The notes under the pieces were generated by a model. The model saw nothing but the letters and a program-made list of their open reading frames with translations. It had not been told where the DNA came from and ran no database searches. The translations under genes and the position numbers were made by a program. 20,126 bases of DNA from a virus. Below are positions 1-6,920 of this stretch, piece after piece (the stretch's first letter is position 1; each line of letters begins with the position of its first letter). The stretch is taken from IMG/VR virus record IMGVR_UViG_3300006324_000008, positions 1 to 20,126 of that record; one strand, written 5' to 3'.

Positions 1-197
1 ATAACAGTATTTCAAAAGAATATTTAAAAGTAATTGGATTAGCATTAGTTTGGTTCTTTATGAACTGGAAATCTTTAGTGTTCTATGTATTGTGGGCAGG
101 AGTTACATTAGTTGCTTTGTTTGAAGGTGGAGTGTTAAGTGCTTTATTTGTCTTTATGGCATTATGGGGAGTATATAAAATAGGGAAGTTATTTTAA
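1..197 (+). CDS. Small hydrophobic membrane protein, 5' end outside window
   Basis: An open frame enters from the left edge (first full codon at base 3) and stops at TAA 195-197. The visible 64 residues are mostly hydrophobic, with two likely membrane helices: one around LVWFFMNWKSLVFYVLW and a second around VALFEGGVLSALFVFMALWG. The family is not recognised. Its stop overlaps the ATG of the next gene (TAATG), so the two are probably translationally coupled. The start and total length cannot be seen. Confidence 0.6.
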   Translation, partial: NSISKEYLKVIGLALVWFFMNWKSLVFYVLWAGVTLVALFEGGVLSALFVFMALWGVYKIGKLF

Positions 198-364
198 TGT
201 CTGCTTGTCAATGTGGTAGGTCGCCAACACAACTTTGTATAGGTTGGCATAGTTTAACAGAAGAAGAATATAAAAAAAAGAAAAAGAAATATGATGAATT
301 GAAAGAAGAGGAAAAGAAAGAGAATCCTTTTCACGCAAGAGCAATAGATGGATTTGGAGAATAA
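197..364 (+). CDS. Small CxCGRSP protein, putative metal-binding
   Basis: This 55-residue protein has an N-terminal MSACQCGRSPTQLCIGWHSL segment, with Cys at 4, 6 and 14 and His at 18, followed by a highly charged Lys/Glu helix. The C-x-C-x7-C-x3-H arrangement suggests a small zinc-knuckle fold, but binding is inferred. Short proteins with a CGRSPTG-like core are frequent hypothetical genes in T4-like marine phages (from memory, not searched). It overlaps the upstream stop by one base and its own stop TAA 362-364 overlaps the thyX ATG by one base, which supports both the start choice and coupled translation. Confidence 0.65.
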   Translation: MSACQCGRSPTQLCIGWHSLTEEEYKKKKKKYDELKEEEKKENPFHARAIDGFGE

Positions 365-978
365 TGGACATAGAACTTATAGATAAATTAGGTACTGACC
401 TATCAGTAGTAAATGCTGCTAGAGTATCATTTGCAAAAAGAAAAGATGTACTTGATGAAAAAGATGACAAGTTAATTAAGTATTTGGCATTGCACGGACA
501 TTGGTCACCATTTGCTCACGCCTTTCTATCATTTAGAATTAAAGCACCTATCTTTGTTGCAAGACAATTAGTTAAACATCAAGTAGGTTTAAGTTGGAAC
601 GAAGTGAGTAGACGATATGTTTCAGATAAACCAGAGTTTTATATACCTTTTATGTGGAGAAAGAAACCAGAGAAGAGTATTAAACAAGGTTCAAGTAATG
701 AAGAAGTTGAATTTGATATTACAGAATTAATAGATAATTGTAAAGGAACTTATAACTATATGTTAGAGGAAGGTATAGCACCTGAAATGGCAAGAATGGT
801 GTTACCTCAATGTATGATGACCGAGTGGATATGGTCAGGTAGTGTATTTGCATTTAGTAGAGTTTGTAATTTAAGGAGTAAGAGTAATGCTCAAGCAGAA
901 ACAAGAATGGTCACTCACCAGTTATCAAGACATATGAAAGACCATTTCCCAATTTGTTATAAGTATTTGATAGATTAG
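364..978 (+). CDS. thyX: Flavin-dependent thymidylate synthase ThyX
   Basis: ThyX makes dTMP from dUMP using methylene-tetrahydrofolate, FAD and NADPH, supplying thymidine for phage DNA synthesis. The 204-residue length fits the family. The signature region lies at residues 67-85 (RQLVKHQVGLSWNEVSRRY); the C-terminal block LPQ...TEWIWSGS...ARVCNLR-like residues at about 148-175 is the usual substrate-binding part, including NLRSKSNAQAE. The classic RHR-x7-S signature appears here as KHQ-x8-S, a variant I believe also occurs in other ThyX proteins. The ATG overlaps the previous stop, and gp59 starts one base after its stop. Identification is confident; activity of the variant motif is inferred. 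Confidence 0.93.
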   Translation: MDIELIDKLGTDLSVVNAARVSFAKRKDVLDEKDDKLIKYLALHGHWSPFAHAFLSFRIKAPIFVARQLVKHQVGLSWNEVSRRYVSDKPEFYIPFMWRKKPEKSIKQGSSNEEVEFDITELIDNCKGTYNYMLEEGIAPEMARMVLPQCMMTEWIWSGSVFAFSRVCNLRSKSNAQAETRMVTHQLSRHMKDHFPICYKYLID

Positions 979-979
979 T

Positions 980-1603
980 ATGGCATATGGAGGATTTGAC
1001 GTATATAAGATATATCTAGGAGTTAAGTTGCATTTTACAACAGACACCTATGACTATCATAAATATAGTGGAAAGGTAAATGCTACATTGGATTCATTTA
1101 CCAAAAGAAAAGATAGATACTTCTTCTATAAGTTATCTACAAGATATAGTCCAAGTGAAGTGCTTGATTTCTTTGTAAGTAATTTTATTGACGATAGTAA
1201 GAAATGGATAGGGAATTTATTAAATGACAATGGACACAAAACCTACCTTCAGTACAGAAAATATTTTGAGTCTTTTGACTACAGTTTACGAAGCAGTATT
1301 AATAGTATTGTTTATGACTTTAGTAGGAGGGGCATTTCTTTTGATGATGGCTTTAGCGTGGTTAATGGGCAACATCCACGAATGCTACGATTACTTATTC
1401 AACGGAAAGTTTCATACCCAACCGCCATCATACTTGATTCAGTCCTTGGTTTTATTAAAGACTGGGATAAACAAGTTACGGAAAAAGTTGTGTGGACTGA
1501 TATGTCCAGAAAATTGCGGAAAATGAAACCATTTATATCATTTAACAAGACGAAAGCTAAATTAGTAATGAAGGAGATTATAACTAGTGAACTCAAATCT
1601 TAA
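980..1603 (+). CDS. 59: DNA helicase loader, T4 gp59-like
   Basis: gp59 loads the replicative helicase gp41 onto gp32-coated forked DNA during recombination-dependent replication. The 207 residues (T4 gp59 has 217) follow the T4 protein throughout. N-terminal DVYKIYLGVKLHF matches the T4 SVYKLYLMIKQHM region. KRKDRYFFYKLSTRYSPSE at about 41-59 matches KRRDKYFFQKLSEKYKLKE. There are also SNFIDD..WIG and a C-terminal ILDSVLGFIKDWDKQ. It starts one base after the thyX stop. The gp32 partner gene lies 1.6 kb downstream on the same strand. A 100-codon open frame inside it (1224-1526) is treated as a shadow. Confidence 0.9.
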   Translation: MAYGGFDVYKIYLGVKLHFTTDTYDYHKYSGKVNATLDSFTKRKDRYFFYKLSTRYSPSEVLDFFVSNFIDDSKKWIGNLLNDNGHKTYLQYRKYFESFDYSLRSSINSIVYDFSRRGISFDDGFSVVNGQHPRMLRLLIQRKVSYPTAIILDSVLGFIKDWDKQVTEKVVWTDMSRKLRKMKPFISFNKTKAKLVMKEIITSELKS

Positions 1604-1682
1604 TAAGAAGATTAACGGTACGTGGACTATAGCAGAAATACTAGAGGCAATGGAGGTTATATGCAACTCTACGAAGTCATAG
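1587..1682 (+). CDS. Possible 31-residue peptide with GTG start
   Basis: A GTG at 1587 is preceded by a good ribosome binding site, AAGGAG at 1571-1576, ten bases away. The short frame encodes a 31-residue peptide with an INGTWTIAEILEAMEV core and ends at TAG 1680-1682. It overlaps the end of gp59 by 17 bases and the start of the oxygenase gene by 22. No family is recognised. The strong site inside the gp59 end has no other obvious start to serve, which is the main argument for the gene. It could equally be chance. Confidence 0.4.
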   Translation: MNSNLNKKINGTWTIAEILEAMEVICNSTKS

Positions 1683-2191
1683 ATAATTTTTTAGATAAAG
1701 AAGACTTTAGGGAATTAAGTGCAAAGGCATTGGGTAGATATTTTCCTTGGTTTCACTATGACGAAATAGTAAGAAGAGGTGAAAAACAAGGTCATACATT
1801 TTATTCAATGCATATGTTATATGACAATGACCGACCAACATTTAATACATCTTTTGAATTAATGAATCCAGTTTTGAAAAAATTAAGAGAACTTAAAGAT
1901 GAAAGATGTCGTTTAAGTACTTTAATAAGAGTAAAAATGAATTCATATCCTAATCAAGGCACACTAATTGAACACGATATGCACGTAGATTGGCCGAGTA
2001 GTACTTCTTTAAATCGTAAGGCGTGTTTGTTTAGTATAAACACTTGCAATGGATATACAAAACTTGATGATGGTACTAAAGTTGATAGTGTTGCAAATAG
2101 AGCATTGCTTTTTGATCCAACTATTCCACATTGTAGCTCAACTACAACAAACGATACAAGGAGAGTTAATATAAATTTTAACTACTTTTAA
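1661..2191 (+). CDS. 2-oxoglutarate/Fe(II)-dependent oxygenase-like protein
   Basis: The protein is 176 residues from ATG 1661, which has GGAGG five bases upstream; an in-frame GTG at 1622 without a site is less likely. The jelly-roll oxygenase signature is visible: HVD at 108-110 within IEHDMHVDWP, a distal His at 157 in TIPHCSSTT, and Arg 167 or 168 in the C-terminal RRVNINFNYF strand, which would bind 2-oxoglutarate. These are the expected iron- and cosubstrate-binding residues, so an active enzyme is plausible. The substrate is unknown. Similar small oxygenases are frequent in marine T4-like phages. The next gene begins directly after its stop. Confidence 0.75.
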   Translation: MQLYEVIDNFLDKEDFRELSAKALGRYFPWFHYDEIVRRGEKQGHTFYSMHMLYDNDRPTFNTSFELMNPVLKKLRELKDERCRLSTLIRVKMNSYPNQGTLIEHDMHVDWPSSTSLNRKACLFSINTCNGYTKLDDGTKVDSVANRALLFDPTIPHCSSTTTNDTRRVNINFNYF

Positions 2192-3079
2192 ATGATAATA
2201 TCAGAAGACGTTGAAGAGTTAGCAAAAGAAATTAAAGAAGAAAAAAGGTCTAGTAGAGTATTCTGTATCGGTAACGGTGAGAGTAGAATAGGTATAGATT
2301 TATTAAAGTATAAAGAATTTGGTAAGATATATGGTTGCAATGCCATTTATAGAGATTATCCTAATTTATGTGATGTGTTAACTGGTGTAGACCACGGAAT
2401 GATACACGAAATATATCACGCAGGTATGGCACAAAAGATACCTTGTTATTTTAGAAATTGGACTAAAGTGCCTGCTCATACATATGACGCAATAATACAA
2501 GATGGTTTACCTAAAGAAGAATTAGATAGAGCAATAGAACAAGGTGCTGTTATAACCAATGGACGTGGTGATAGTAAAGAATATGTTTTACACGGTTCTA
2601 ATTTAAAAGGTGTAGTAAGTGTATTGACAGATGGTGCAGTACTTAAAAGGAAAGTTGACCAAGCTCAAATTAAAGTTAGTTGGATAAAAGAACCAGATTA
2701 TTCACACTCATTAGATGATGTATGCGAACCTAGAGACCACGGTTGGGCGTGTGGGGCAAGTGCTGGTTTGGTTGCAGTTAAGAAAGAGAATCCTTGTGAA
2801 GTGTACCTAATAGGACACGATTTACATAGTCATAATGAAAAGATTAATAATATCTACAAGAGTAGTAAGCATTATACAGCAAAAGATAACAGTCCAACAC
2901 CAGGGTTGAATTGGATCAACCAATGGAGAACTATGTTCCAATGGTATCCAGACATACATTTTTATAAGGTCAATAGATATAATGATGGCAGGGATAAGGT
3001 CAATGGACCTATTGAAGAGTGGAAAGGCATACCTAACCTGAAGTACATAGATTATACCACACTTGACTCTATGCTCTAA
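2192..3079 (+). CDS. Rossmann-like protein, possibly glycosyltransferase-related
   Basis: The 295-residue protein starts on the base after the previous stop, without a clear ribosome binding site, so coupling is likely. Near the N-terminus, VFCIGNGESRIG (23-34) followed by IYGCNAIYRDYP (46-57) resembles the nucleotide-binding start of GT42 sialyltransferase and DUF115-type proteins (GNGPS...CN..Y). Near the C-terminus, VYLIGHDLHS follows a Gly/Ala-rich helix, DHGWACGASAGLVAV. These features suggest a Rossmann fold that might transfer or bind a nucleotide sugar. The match is by pattern only, so function is tentative. A sigma70-like promoter for gp32 overlaps its 3' end. Confidence 0.55.
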   Translation: MIISEDVEELAKEIKEEKRSSRVFCIGNGESRIGIDLLKYKEFGKIYGCNAIYRDYPNLCDVLTGVDHGMIHEIYHAGMAQKIPCYFRNWTKVPAHTYDAIIQDGLPKEELDRAIEQGAVITNGRGDSKEYVLHGSNLKGVVSVLTDGAVLKRKVDQAQIKVSWIKEPDYSHSLDDVCEPRDHGWACGASAGLVAVKKENPCEVYLIGHDLHSHNEKINNIYKSSKHYTAKDNSPTPGLNWINQWRTMFQWYPDIHFYKVNRYNDGRDKVNGPIEEWKGIPNLKYIDYTTLDSML

Positions 3080-3091
3080 TTATGTTATATT
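3063..3091 (+). promoter_or_regulatory. Sigma70-type promoter upstream of gp32
   Basis: TTGACT at 3063-3068 and TATATT at 3086-3091 are separated by exactly 17 bases; each box matches the host consensus at five of six positions. It overlaps the end of the preceding gene and points at gp32. It would allow early or middle expression of the single-stranded DNA binding protein by unmodified host polymerase. Activity is inferred from sequence only. Confidence 0.55.
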
Positions 3092-3105
3092 AGACATAGT
3101 GAGTG

Positions 3106-3113
3106 TATAAATA
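3106..3113 (+). promoter_or_regulatory. T4-type late promoter upstream of gp32
   Basis: The sequence TATAAATA is an exact match to the T4 late promoter -10 element recognised by the gp55 sigma factor. It sits in the gap between the 2192-3079 gene and gp32, 66 bases before the gp32 ATG. Together with the upstream sigma70-like promoter it suggests that gp32 is transcribed in more than one phase. Confidence 0.6.
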
Positions 3114-3179
3114 ATAATGAAGACGATTATACAGTCTACACAAATACAACGAATATGTTAATACAAAAGGAGAATACAT

Positions 3180-4070
3180 ATGGATTTTGAAACATTAAAA
3201 TCATCATCAAGTAACTTTGATAAGATTACAAAGGCACTTGAAAAGAACCTCGGTCCCGAGGATCAAGCAAACAAAAACAAGTATCAAGACGATAGACTTT
3301 GGAAACCAGAGTTAGATAAAACTGGTAACGGTTATGCTGTTATTAGATTTTTACCTGCGTCTAACAACGAAGAAATGCCTTGGCAAAGAGTATGGTCACA
3401 CGCATTTCAAGACAAAGGCGGTTGGTACATTGAAAATTCATTAACAACTTTAAATACTAAAGATCCAGTTAGTGAAGATAATACAAGATTATGGAATACA
3501 GGTGTTGATAGTGATAAGGATATTGCTCGTAAGAGAAAAAGAAAATTATCATACTATTCTAACATCTATATTGTTAGTGATCCAAAACATCCCGAAAATG
3601 AAGGCAAAGTTTTCTTATACAAATTTGGTAAAAAGATATTTGATAAGATATCAGAAGCAATGCAACCTCAATTTGCGGATGAAAAGGCAATCAACCCATT
3701 TGATTTTTGGAAAGGTGCAAACTTTAAACTAAAAATTAGAAAAGTTGATGGCTATTGGAACTACGACAAATCTGAATTTGAAGGTGTTACGCCAGTAGCA
3801 AGTGAAGATACTGCTATTAAAGCAATATGGGCGAAACAGTATCCTTTGAAACCATTTGTGGACCCTAGTAATTTTAAATCTTATGACGAACTCAAAGAGA
3901 AACTGAATAGGATAATTATGGGTACACGAAGCACCGAAACTGTTGAAACAGTTGACCTCCCACAACAGGTCAATGGCAAGGTGAAAAGTACTAACGTTGT
4001 GAACTCTAAACCTGCTAGTGAGGAAGACGATACGTTGTCTTATTTTAGTAAATTGGCAGACGAAGAGTAA
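3180..4070 (+). CDS. 32: Single-stranded DNA-binding protein, T4 gp32-like
   Basis: gp32 coats single-stranded DNA at the phage replication fork and in recombination, and contacts gp59. The 296-residue protein aligns by eye with T4 gp32 (301): GNGYAVIRFLP at 49-59, SHAFQDKGGWYIE at about 73-85, a basic KRKRKLSYYSNIYIV segment, PENEGKVFLYKFGKKIFDKI, and an acidic C-terminal tail ending in DEE that would bind partner proteins. The T4 zinc-binding cysteines are absent, and the whole protein has no cysteine. The start has AAAAGGAG seven bases upstream. It forms its own unit: two promoters before it and a strong terminator after it. Confidence 0.95.
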   Translation: MDFETLKSSSSNFDKITKALEKNLGPEDQANKNKYQDDRLWKPELDKTGNGYAVIRFLPASNNEEMPWQRVWSHAFQDKGGWYIENSLTTLNTKDPVSEDNTRLWNTGVDSDKDIARKRKRKLSYYSNIYIVSDPKHPENEGKVFLYKFGKKIFDKISEAMQPQFADEKAINPFDFWKGANFKLKIRKVDGYWNYDKSEFEGVTPVASEDTAIKAIWAKQYPLKPFVDPSNFKSYDELKEKLNRIIMGTRSTETVETVDLPQQVNGKVKSTNVVNSKPASEEDDTLSYFSKLADEE

Positions 4071-4101
4071 ACCTTTCTCTCTCAAAAAACGTTAAAACTT
4101 C

Positions 4102-4130
4102 AAGGGCACCTAGTAATAGGTGCCCTTTTT
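4102..4130 (+). terminator. Intrinsic terminator after gp32
   Basis: A perfect inverted repeat AAGGGCACCTA (4102-4112) and TAGGTGCCCTT (4117-4127), with a four-base GTAA loop, runs into a T tract at 4126-4130. It is 32 bases downstream of the gp32 stop and is the clearest rho-independent terminator in the window. It separates the gp32 unit from the late promoter at 4134. Confidence 0.92.
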
Positions 4131-4133
4131 CAT

Positions 4134-4141
4134 TATAAATA
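4134..4141 (+). promoter_or_regulatory. T4-type late promoter, five bases from start codon
   Basis: Exact TATAAATA, directly after the gp32 terminator and ending only five bases before the ATG at 4147. A T4 late transcript begins roughly six bases downstream of this element, so the mRNA would start at or next to the start codon, leaving no room for a ribosome binding site. It probably begins the late tail operon. Confidence 0.75.
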
Positions 4142-4146
4142 GTTGT

Positions 4147-4701
4147 ATGGCAAATATATTTGGACCCATAAAGGATAGGCAGGCAAATGTACTAAAGTCA
4201 GCATCCTGGTATAGGAATGCTGTACAAGGTATAGCAAGTAAGGCAACTGCTAGTGGTCTTATGCGACAAGGTAAATTAAACCAAAGACCTAGTGCAGGAC
4301 GTTTGAATATGTATTTTTACGACCCTAAAACTAAAAAGAAATTACCATACTACGATATATTCCCATTAGTTTTACCAGTAGATACATTTAAAGGTGGGTT
4401 TGTAGGGTTGAATTTTCACTATTTACCATACATAATGAGATTTAGATTATTACAAGACATACAAAGATATGCTAGTAATACACAATTTGATTCAACAACA
4501 AGAATAAATGCAACATACAGTACGCTTAAAAATATACCTATGATACAACCAACGATTAAGAAATATTTGTGGCGACACGTAAGGTCAAACTTTTTAAGAA
4601 TAGACGCAGACGAAATGGCTATTGCAGTATATTTACCTGTGCAACAATTTAGAAAAGCAACACCTCAAAAGGTGTGGGCAGATAGTAGGAGAGCAATTTA
4701 A
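4147..4701 (+). CDS. Conserved T4-like phage virion/structural protein, unknown role
   Basis: The protein is 184 residues from ATG 4147. An in-frame GTG at 4120 lies inside the terminator and is rejected. A central motif, YDPKTKKKLPYYDIFPLVLPV, with the following GLNFHYLPYIMRFRLL, recurs in uncharacterised T4-like marine phage proteins as I remember them. The N-terminus is basic and Ala/Ser rich, and the C-terminus is also basic. No T4 name can be given with confidence. It is first in a late transcript, ends immediately before gp54, and shares its stop/start junction (TAA then ATG), so a baseplate or tail role is likely by context. Confidence 0.6.
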   Translation: MANIFGPIKDRQANVLKSASWYRNAVQGIASKATASGLMRQGKLNQRPSAGRLNMYFYDPKTKKKLPYYDIFPLVLPVDTFKGGFVGLNFHYLPYIMRFRLLQDIQRYASNTQFDSTTRINATYSTLKNIPMIQPTIKKYLWRHVRSNFLRIDADEMAIAVYLPVQQFRKATPQKVWADSRRAI

Positions 4702-5658
4702 ATGGCAATATTCAGAGCAGGTAAACGTATCGGTAATATGGACATACGAGTTGGTCTACCGAGAGATAGGTCATTAGAAAACGTTGAAGGTGATTCAAGA
4801 ATAAAATCTGAGCAAAAAATTGGACCAAATGTAACTACATCTATTGGTAGATTTATGGCTCAAATAAATGAAGGTGAAGGTATTGCTAGAGCAAACAAAT
4901 TTTTAGTTAGATTTTATCCACCAAAAGATATGGTGTTTGATGGTGCAGATAATGAATTTTTTAACGGTGTGAAGATGAGATCCAATATAGAATTGATGTG
5001 TACATCTATAGTATTACCACATAGAGATACATTAACTACAAATTATGTGACTTATGGACCAGGTAGAAAAATGCCTTATGCATATAATTATGGTACAAGA
5101 GTTGAGTGTATGTTTATGGGAGATAAGTTTTTAAGACAAAGAGCTTGGTTTGAAATGTGGCAAGGTAAAATGCATAGTTTAAAAACACATAACTTACAAT
5201 ATTATGATAGTTATGCTGGTACTATGGAGATATTTCAGTTAGGATCATTTAGAGATTCAGACAAAAACGCAGGATATGATGATAACTATAGATTGACCTA
5301 TGGTGTGAGATTGCACGAAGTATATCCAGAAACAATAGGAGAAATACAATATCAATCAGTAGTAGATGATATGATACCTATGGACATACCTGTAAGTTTT
5401 GCATTTAGAACTTGGGAGAATATAACACTAGATGAATTAAGTGGTGTTGGTCACGCTAAAGCAACAGGTTGGATGCCAAACATAAAAGCTAGTAAGCAAT
5501 ATGGAGGTGCAATATTTGGTAAAGTATTAGGAAAAATGCCACCAGATATGCAAAGAGCAGTTAAAACTGTTGTTGGTAAAATTAAAAGAGATATACCAAT
5601 TGGTAGGAAGACTGGTGGTAGAGTGTTTCCACCATTTGAGATAAATAAGGTTAAATAA
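4702..5658 (+). CDS. 54: Baseplate/tail-tube junction protein, gp54-like
   Basis: In T4, gp54 binds gp48 on top of the baseplate hub and starts tail-tube polymerisation. This 318-residue protein (T4 gp54 has about 320) has the tube-protein layout. ANKFLVRFYPPKDM opens the first strand at about 65. Next come an ELMCTSIVLPHRDTLTTN loop and a YAYNYGTRVECMFMGDKFLRQRAWFEMW block. The sequence then continues to a long YGVRLHEVYPETIGEIQY...IPVSFAFRTWENI second half. The C-terminus is basic and Gly rich. It directly follows the 4147 gene and precedes gp26/gp51. Assignment to gp54 rather than another tube-like protein is from memory of marine homologues. Confidence 0.72.
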   Translation: MAIFRAGKRIGNMDIRVGLPRDRSLENVEGDSRIKSEQKIGPNVTTSIGRFMAQINEGEGIARANKFLVRFYPPKDMVFDGADNEFFNGVKMRSNIELMCTSIVLPHRDTLTTNYVTYGPGRKMPYAYNYGTRVECMFMGDKFLRQRAWFEMWQGKMHSLKTHNLQYYDSYAGTMEIFQLGSFRDSDKNAGYDDNYRLTYGVRLHEVYPETIGEIQYQSVVDDMIPMDIPVSFAFRTWENITLDELSGVGHAKATGWMPNIKASKQYGGAIFGKVLGKMPPDMQRAVKTVVGKIKRDIPIGRKTGGRVFPPFEINKVK

Positions 5659-5680
5659 TATATAATAAAAGGAGTAAATT

Positions 5681-6415
5681 ATGGCATTGCCTATAGTAGA
5701 AACAGCGACATTTGAATTGACATTACCATCTAAAGATGTAAAGGTTAAATTCAGACCTTTTCTTGTTAAAGAAGAAAAGATATTATTACAGGCATTGGAA
5801 TCTGGAGAAGATAAACAGATAAACAATGCATTGAAACAAATAGTACACTCTTGTACATTTGGAACTGTAGATATAGATACAATACCTCTATTTGATGTAG
5901 AGTATATATTTTTACAGATAAGAGCAAAGTCAGTTGGTGAAATAGTAAAACTTAAATTACTATGTCCAGATGACAATAAAACTTATGGTGAGGTTGAGGT
6001 AGATTTGTCTAAAGTGGAAGTACACGTAGAAGATAATCACTCTAACAACATTGTGGTTGATGAAGCGAAAAAGATTGGGATTATTATGAGTTATCCTACC
6101 ATTAATTCAACTAATACGATAGGTGCTAAGGGTATGAAAACCCAGCAGATGTTTGATTTGTTGGTAAGTACAATTCATCAAGTATATGAAGGAGATAAGA
6201 TACACTCTCCTACTGATTATACTAAAGAAGAAATGCATAAGTTTATAGAGAGTTTAGACAGTCAATCATATAAGAAAATCAATGAATTCTTTGATAGTAT
6301 GCCTAAATTAAAGCAAGAAGTAGAATTAGAGAATCCGAAGACGAAAATTAAGAGTAAAATTACGTTGGCTGGATTAACGGATTTTTTCGTATTGCCCTCT
6401 CTCACGAATCGTTAG
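5681..6415 (+). CDS. 26: Baseplate hub/assembly protein, gp26/gp51 type (short form)
   Basis: The ATG has AAAAGGAG six to seven bases upstream. The 244-residue zero-frame product shows the T4 baseplate-hub family pattern: LPSKDVKVKFRPFLVKEEKI at 14-33, then ALESGED, QIVHSC, and LFDVEYIFLQIRAKSVGEIVKLKL at about 69-92. In T4 the gp26 and gp51 proteins are needed to assemble the central hub. The last eight residues (VLPSLTNR) follow the slippery heptamer at 6382-6388. About a fraction of ribosomes should shift by -1 there and continue to 6585, making a 301-residue fusion. Which of the T4 names, gp26 or gp51, belongs to this half is uncertain. Confidence 0.82.
   Translation: MALPIVETATFELTLPSKDVKVKFRPFLVKEEKILLQALESGEDKQINNALKQIVHSCTFGTVDIDTIPLFDVEYIFLQIRAKSVGEIVKLKLLCPDDNKTYGEVEVDLSKVEVHVEDNHSNNIVVDEAKKIGIIMSYPTINSTNTIGAKGMKTQQMFDLLVSTIHQVYEGDKIHSPTDYTKEEMHKFIESLDSQSYKKINEFFDSMPKLKQEVELENPKTKIKSKITLAGLTDFFVLPSLTNR
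6382..6388 (+). other. Programmed -1 ribosomal frameshift site T TTT TTC
   Basis: The zero-frame codons GAT TTT TTC GTA become TTT TTT CGT in the -1 frame, so both tRNAs can re-pair, as required for an X XXY YYZ slippery site. In the zero frame translation stops nine codons later at TAG 6413-6415. The -1 frame continues in a family-like sequence to TAA 6583-6585. A weak hairpin (TCTCT 6398-6402 with AGAGA 6414-6418) lies 9 bases downstream and might assist. The arrangement resembles the tail-assembly chaperone frameshift common in tailed phages. Confidence 0.72.
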
Positions 6416-6585
6416 AGAATTACTATCAAGTGAATTTTGCATTAATGCAACATCATAAATATTCATTGACTGAACTGGAGAATATGGTGCCTTGGGAGAG
6501 GGAAATATATGTGGGGTTATTAACGGCACATATTAAAGAAGAGAACGACAAAATTAGATTGAGGAATTCAGCGCCGAAAGGATAA
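6389..6585 (+). CDS. gp51/gp26-type C-terminal extension read by -1 frameshift
   Basis: The -1 frame after the slippery site encodes 65 residues: RIALSHESLENYYQVNFALM, then QHHKYSLTELENMVPWEREI and a charged tail. The YSLTELENMVPWERE block is a typical conserved helix of the gp26/gp51 hub-assembly proteins of marine T4-like phages. There is no ATG before residue 20 of this segment and no ribosome binding site. Expression as a fusion (236 residues plus 65) is therefore more likely than an independent gene. A downstream ATG at 6445 would remove most of the domain. The next gene starts four bases after the stop. Confidence 0.75.
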
Positions 6586-6588
6586 ACA

Positions 6589-6912
6589 ATGGCAGATGAT
6601 TTAGTAAAAGTAAAAAAGACAACAGAAGAATACGAGTTGGCGAAGAGTGACCTTGTTCCTGATTCAGGTGAGGATGCTCCTACTTGGTATAACAAAACAG
6701 CAGGTCTATTAGATAAGTTTAGAGTCATACCTAGATTAGTAATGTTGGCATACATTTATGCCTTCTATAAATCAGTAACTTGGTTTATGACATTACCTGA
6801 TCCAACTAATTCACAAGCAATGTACATATCAACTATAGTTGGTGCTGGTGCTGCCTTCTTTGGATTATATGTTGGCAAACCTGGAACAAAATTACCGAAG
6901 AGTAAGAAATAA
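6589..6912 (+). CDS. Two-helix membrane protein, holin-like
   Basis: The 107-residue protein has an acidic N-terminus, a membrane helix at about 46-66 (VIPRLVMLAYIYAFYKSVTW), a short LPDPTNSQ turn and a second helix at about 77-95, ending with a basic tail. The RxIPRLVML...LPDPTN...GAGAAFFGLYVG pattern is a common uncharacterised type in T4-like marine phages. Its size and two helices would fit a holin, but this is inference. It sits between gp26/gp51 and another membrane protein in the tail operon. Confidence 0.7.
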   Translation: MADDLVKVKKTTEEYELAKSDLVPDSGEDAPTWYNKTAGLLDKFRVIPRLVMLAYIYAFYKSVTWFMTLPDPTNSQAMYISTIVGAGAAFFGLYVGKPGTKLPKSKK

Positions 6913-6920
6913 GGACATTT

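Noticed and set aside
4120-4146. Upstream GTG start extending the 4147 gene
   Set aside because: The extension runs through the terminator arm and the late promoter, so it would be outside the transcript.
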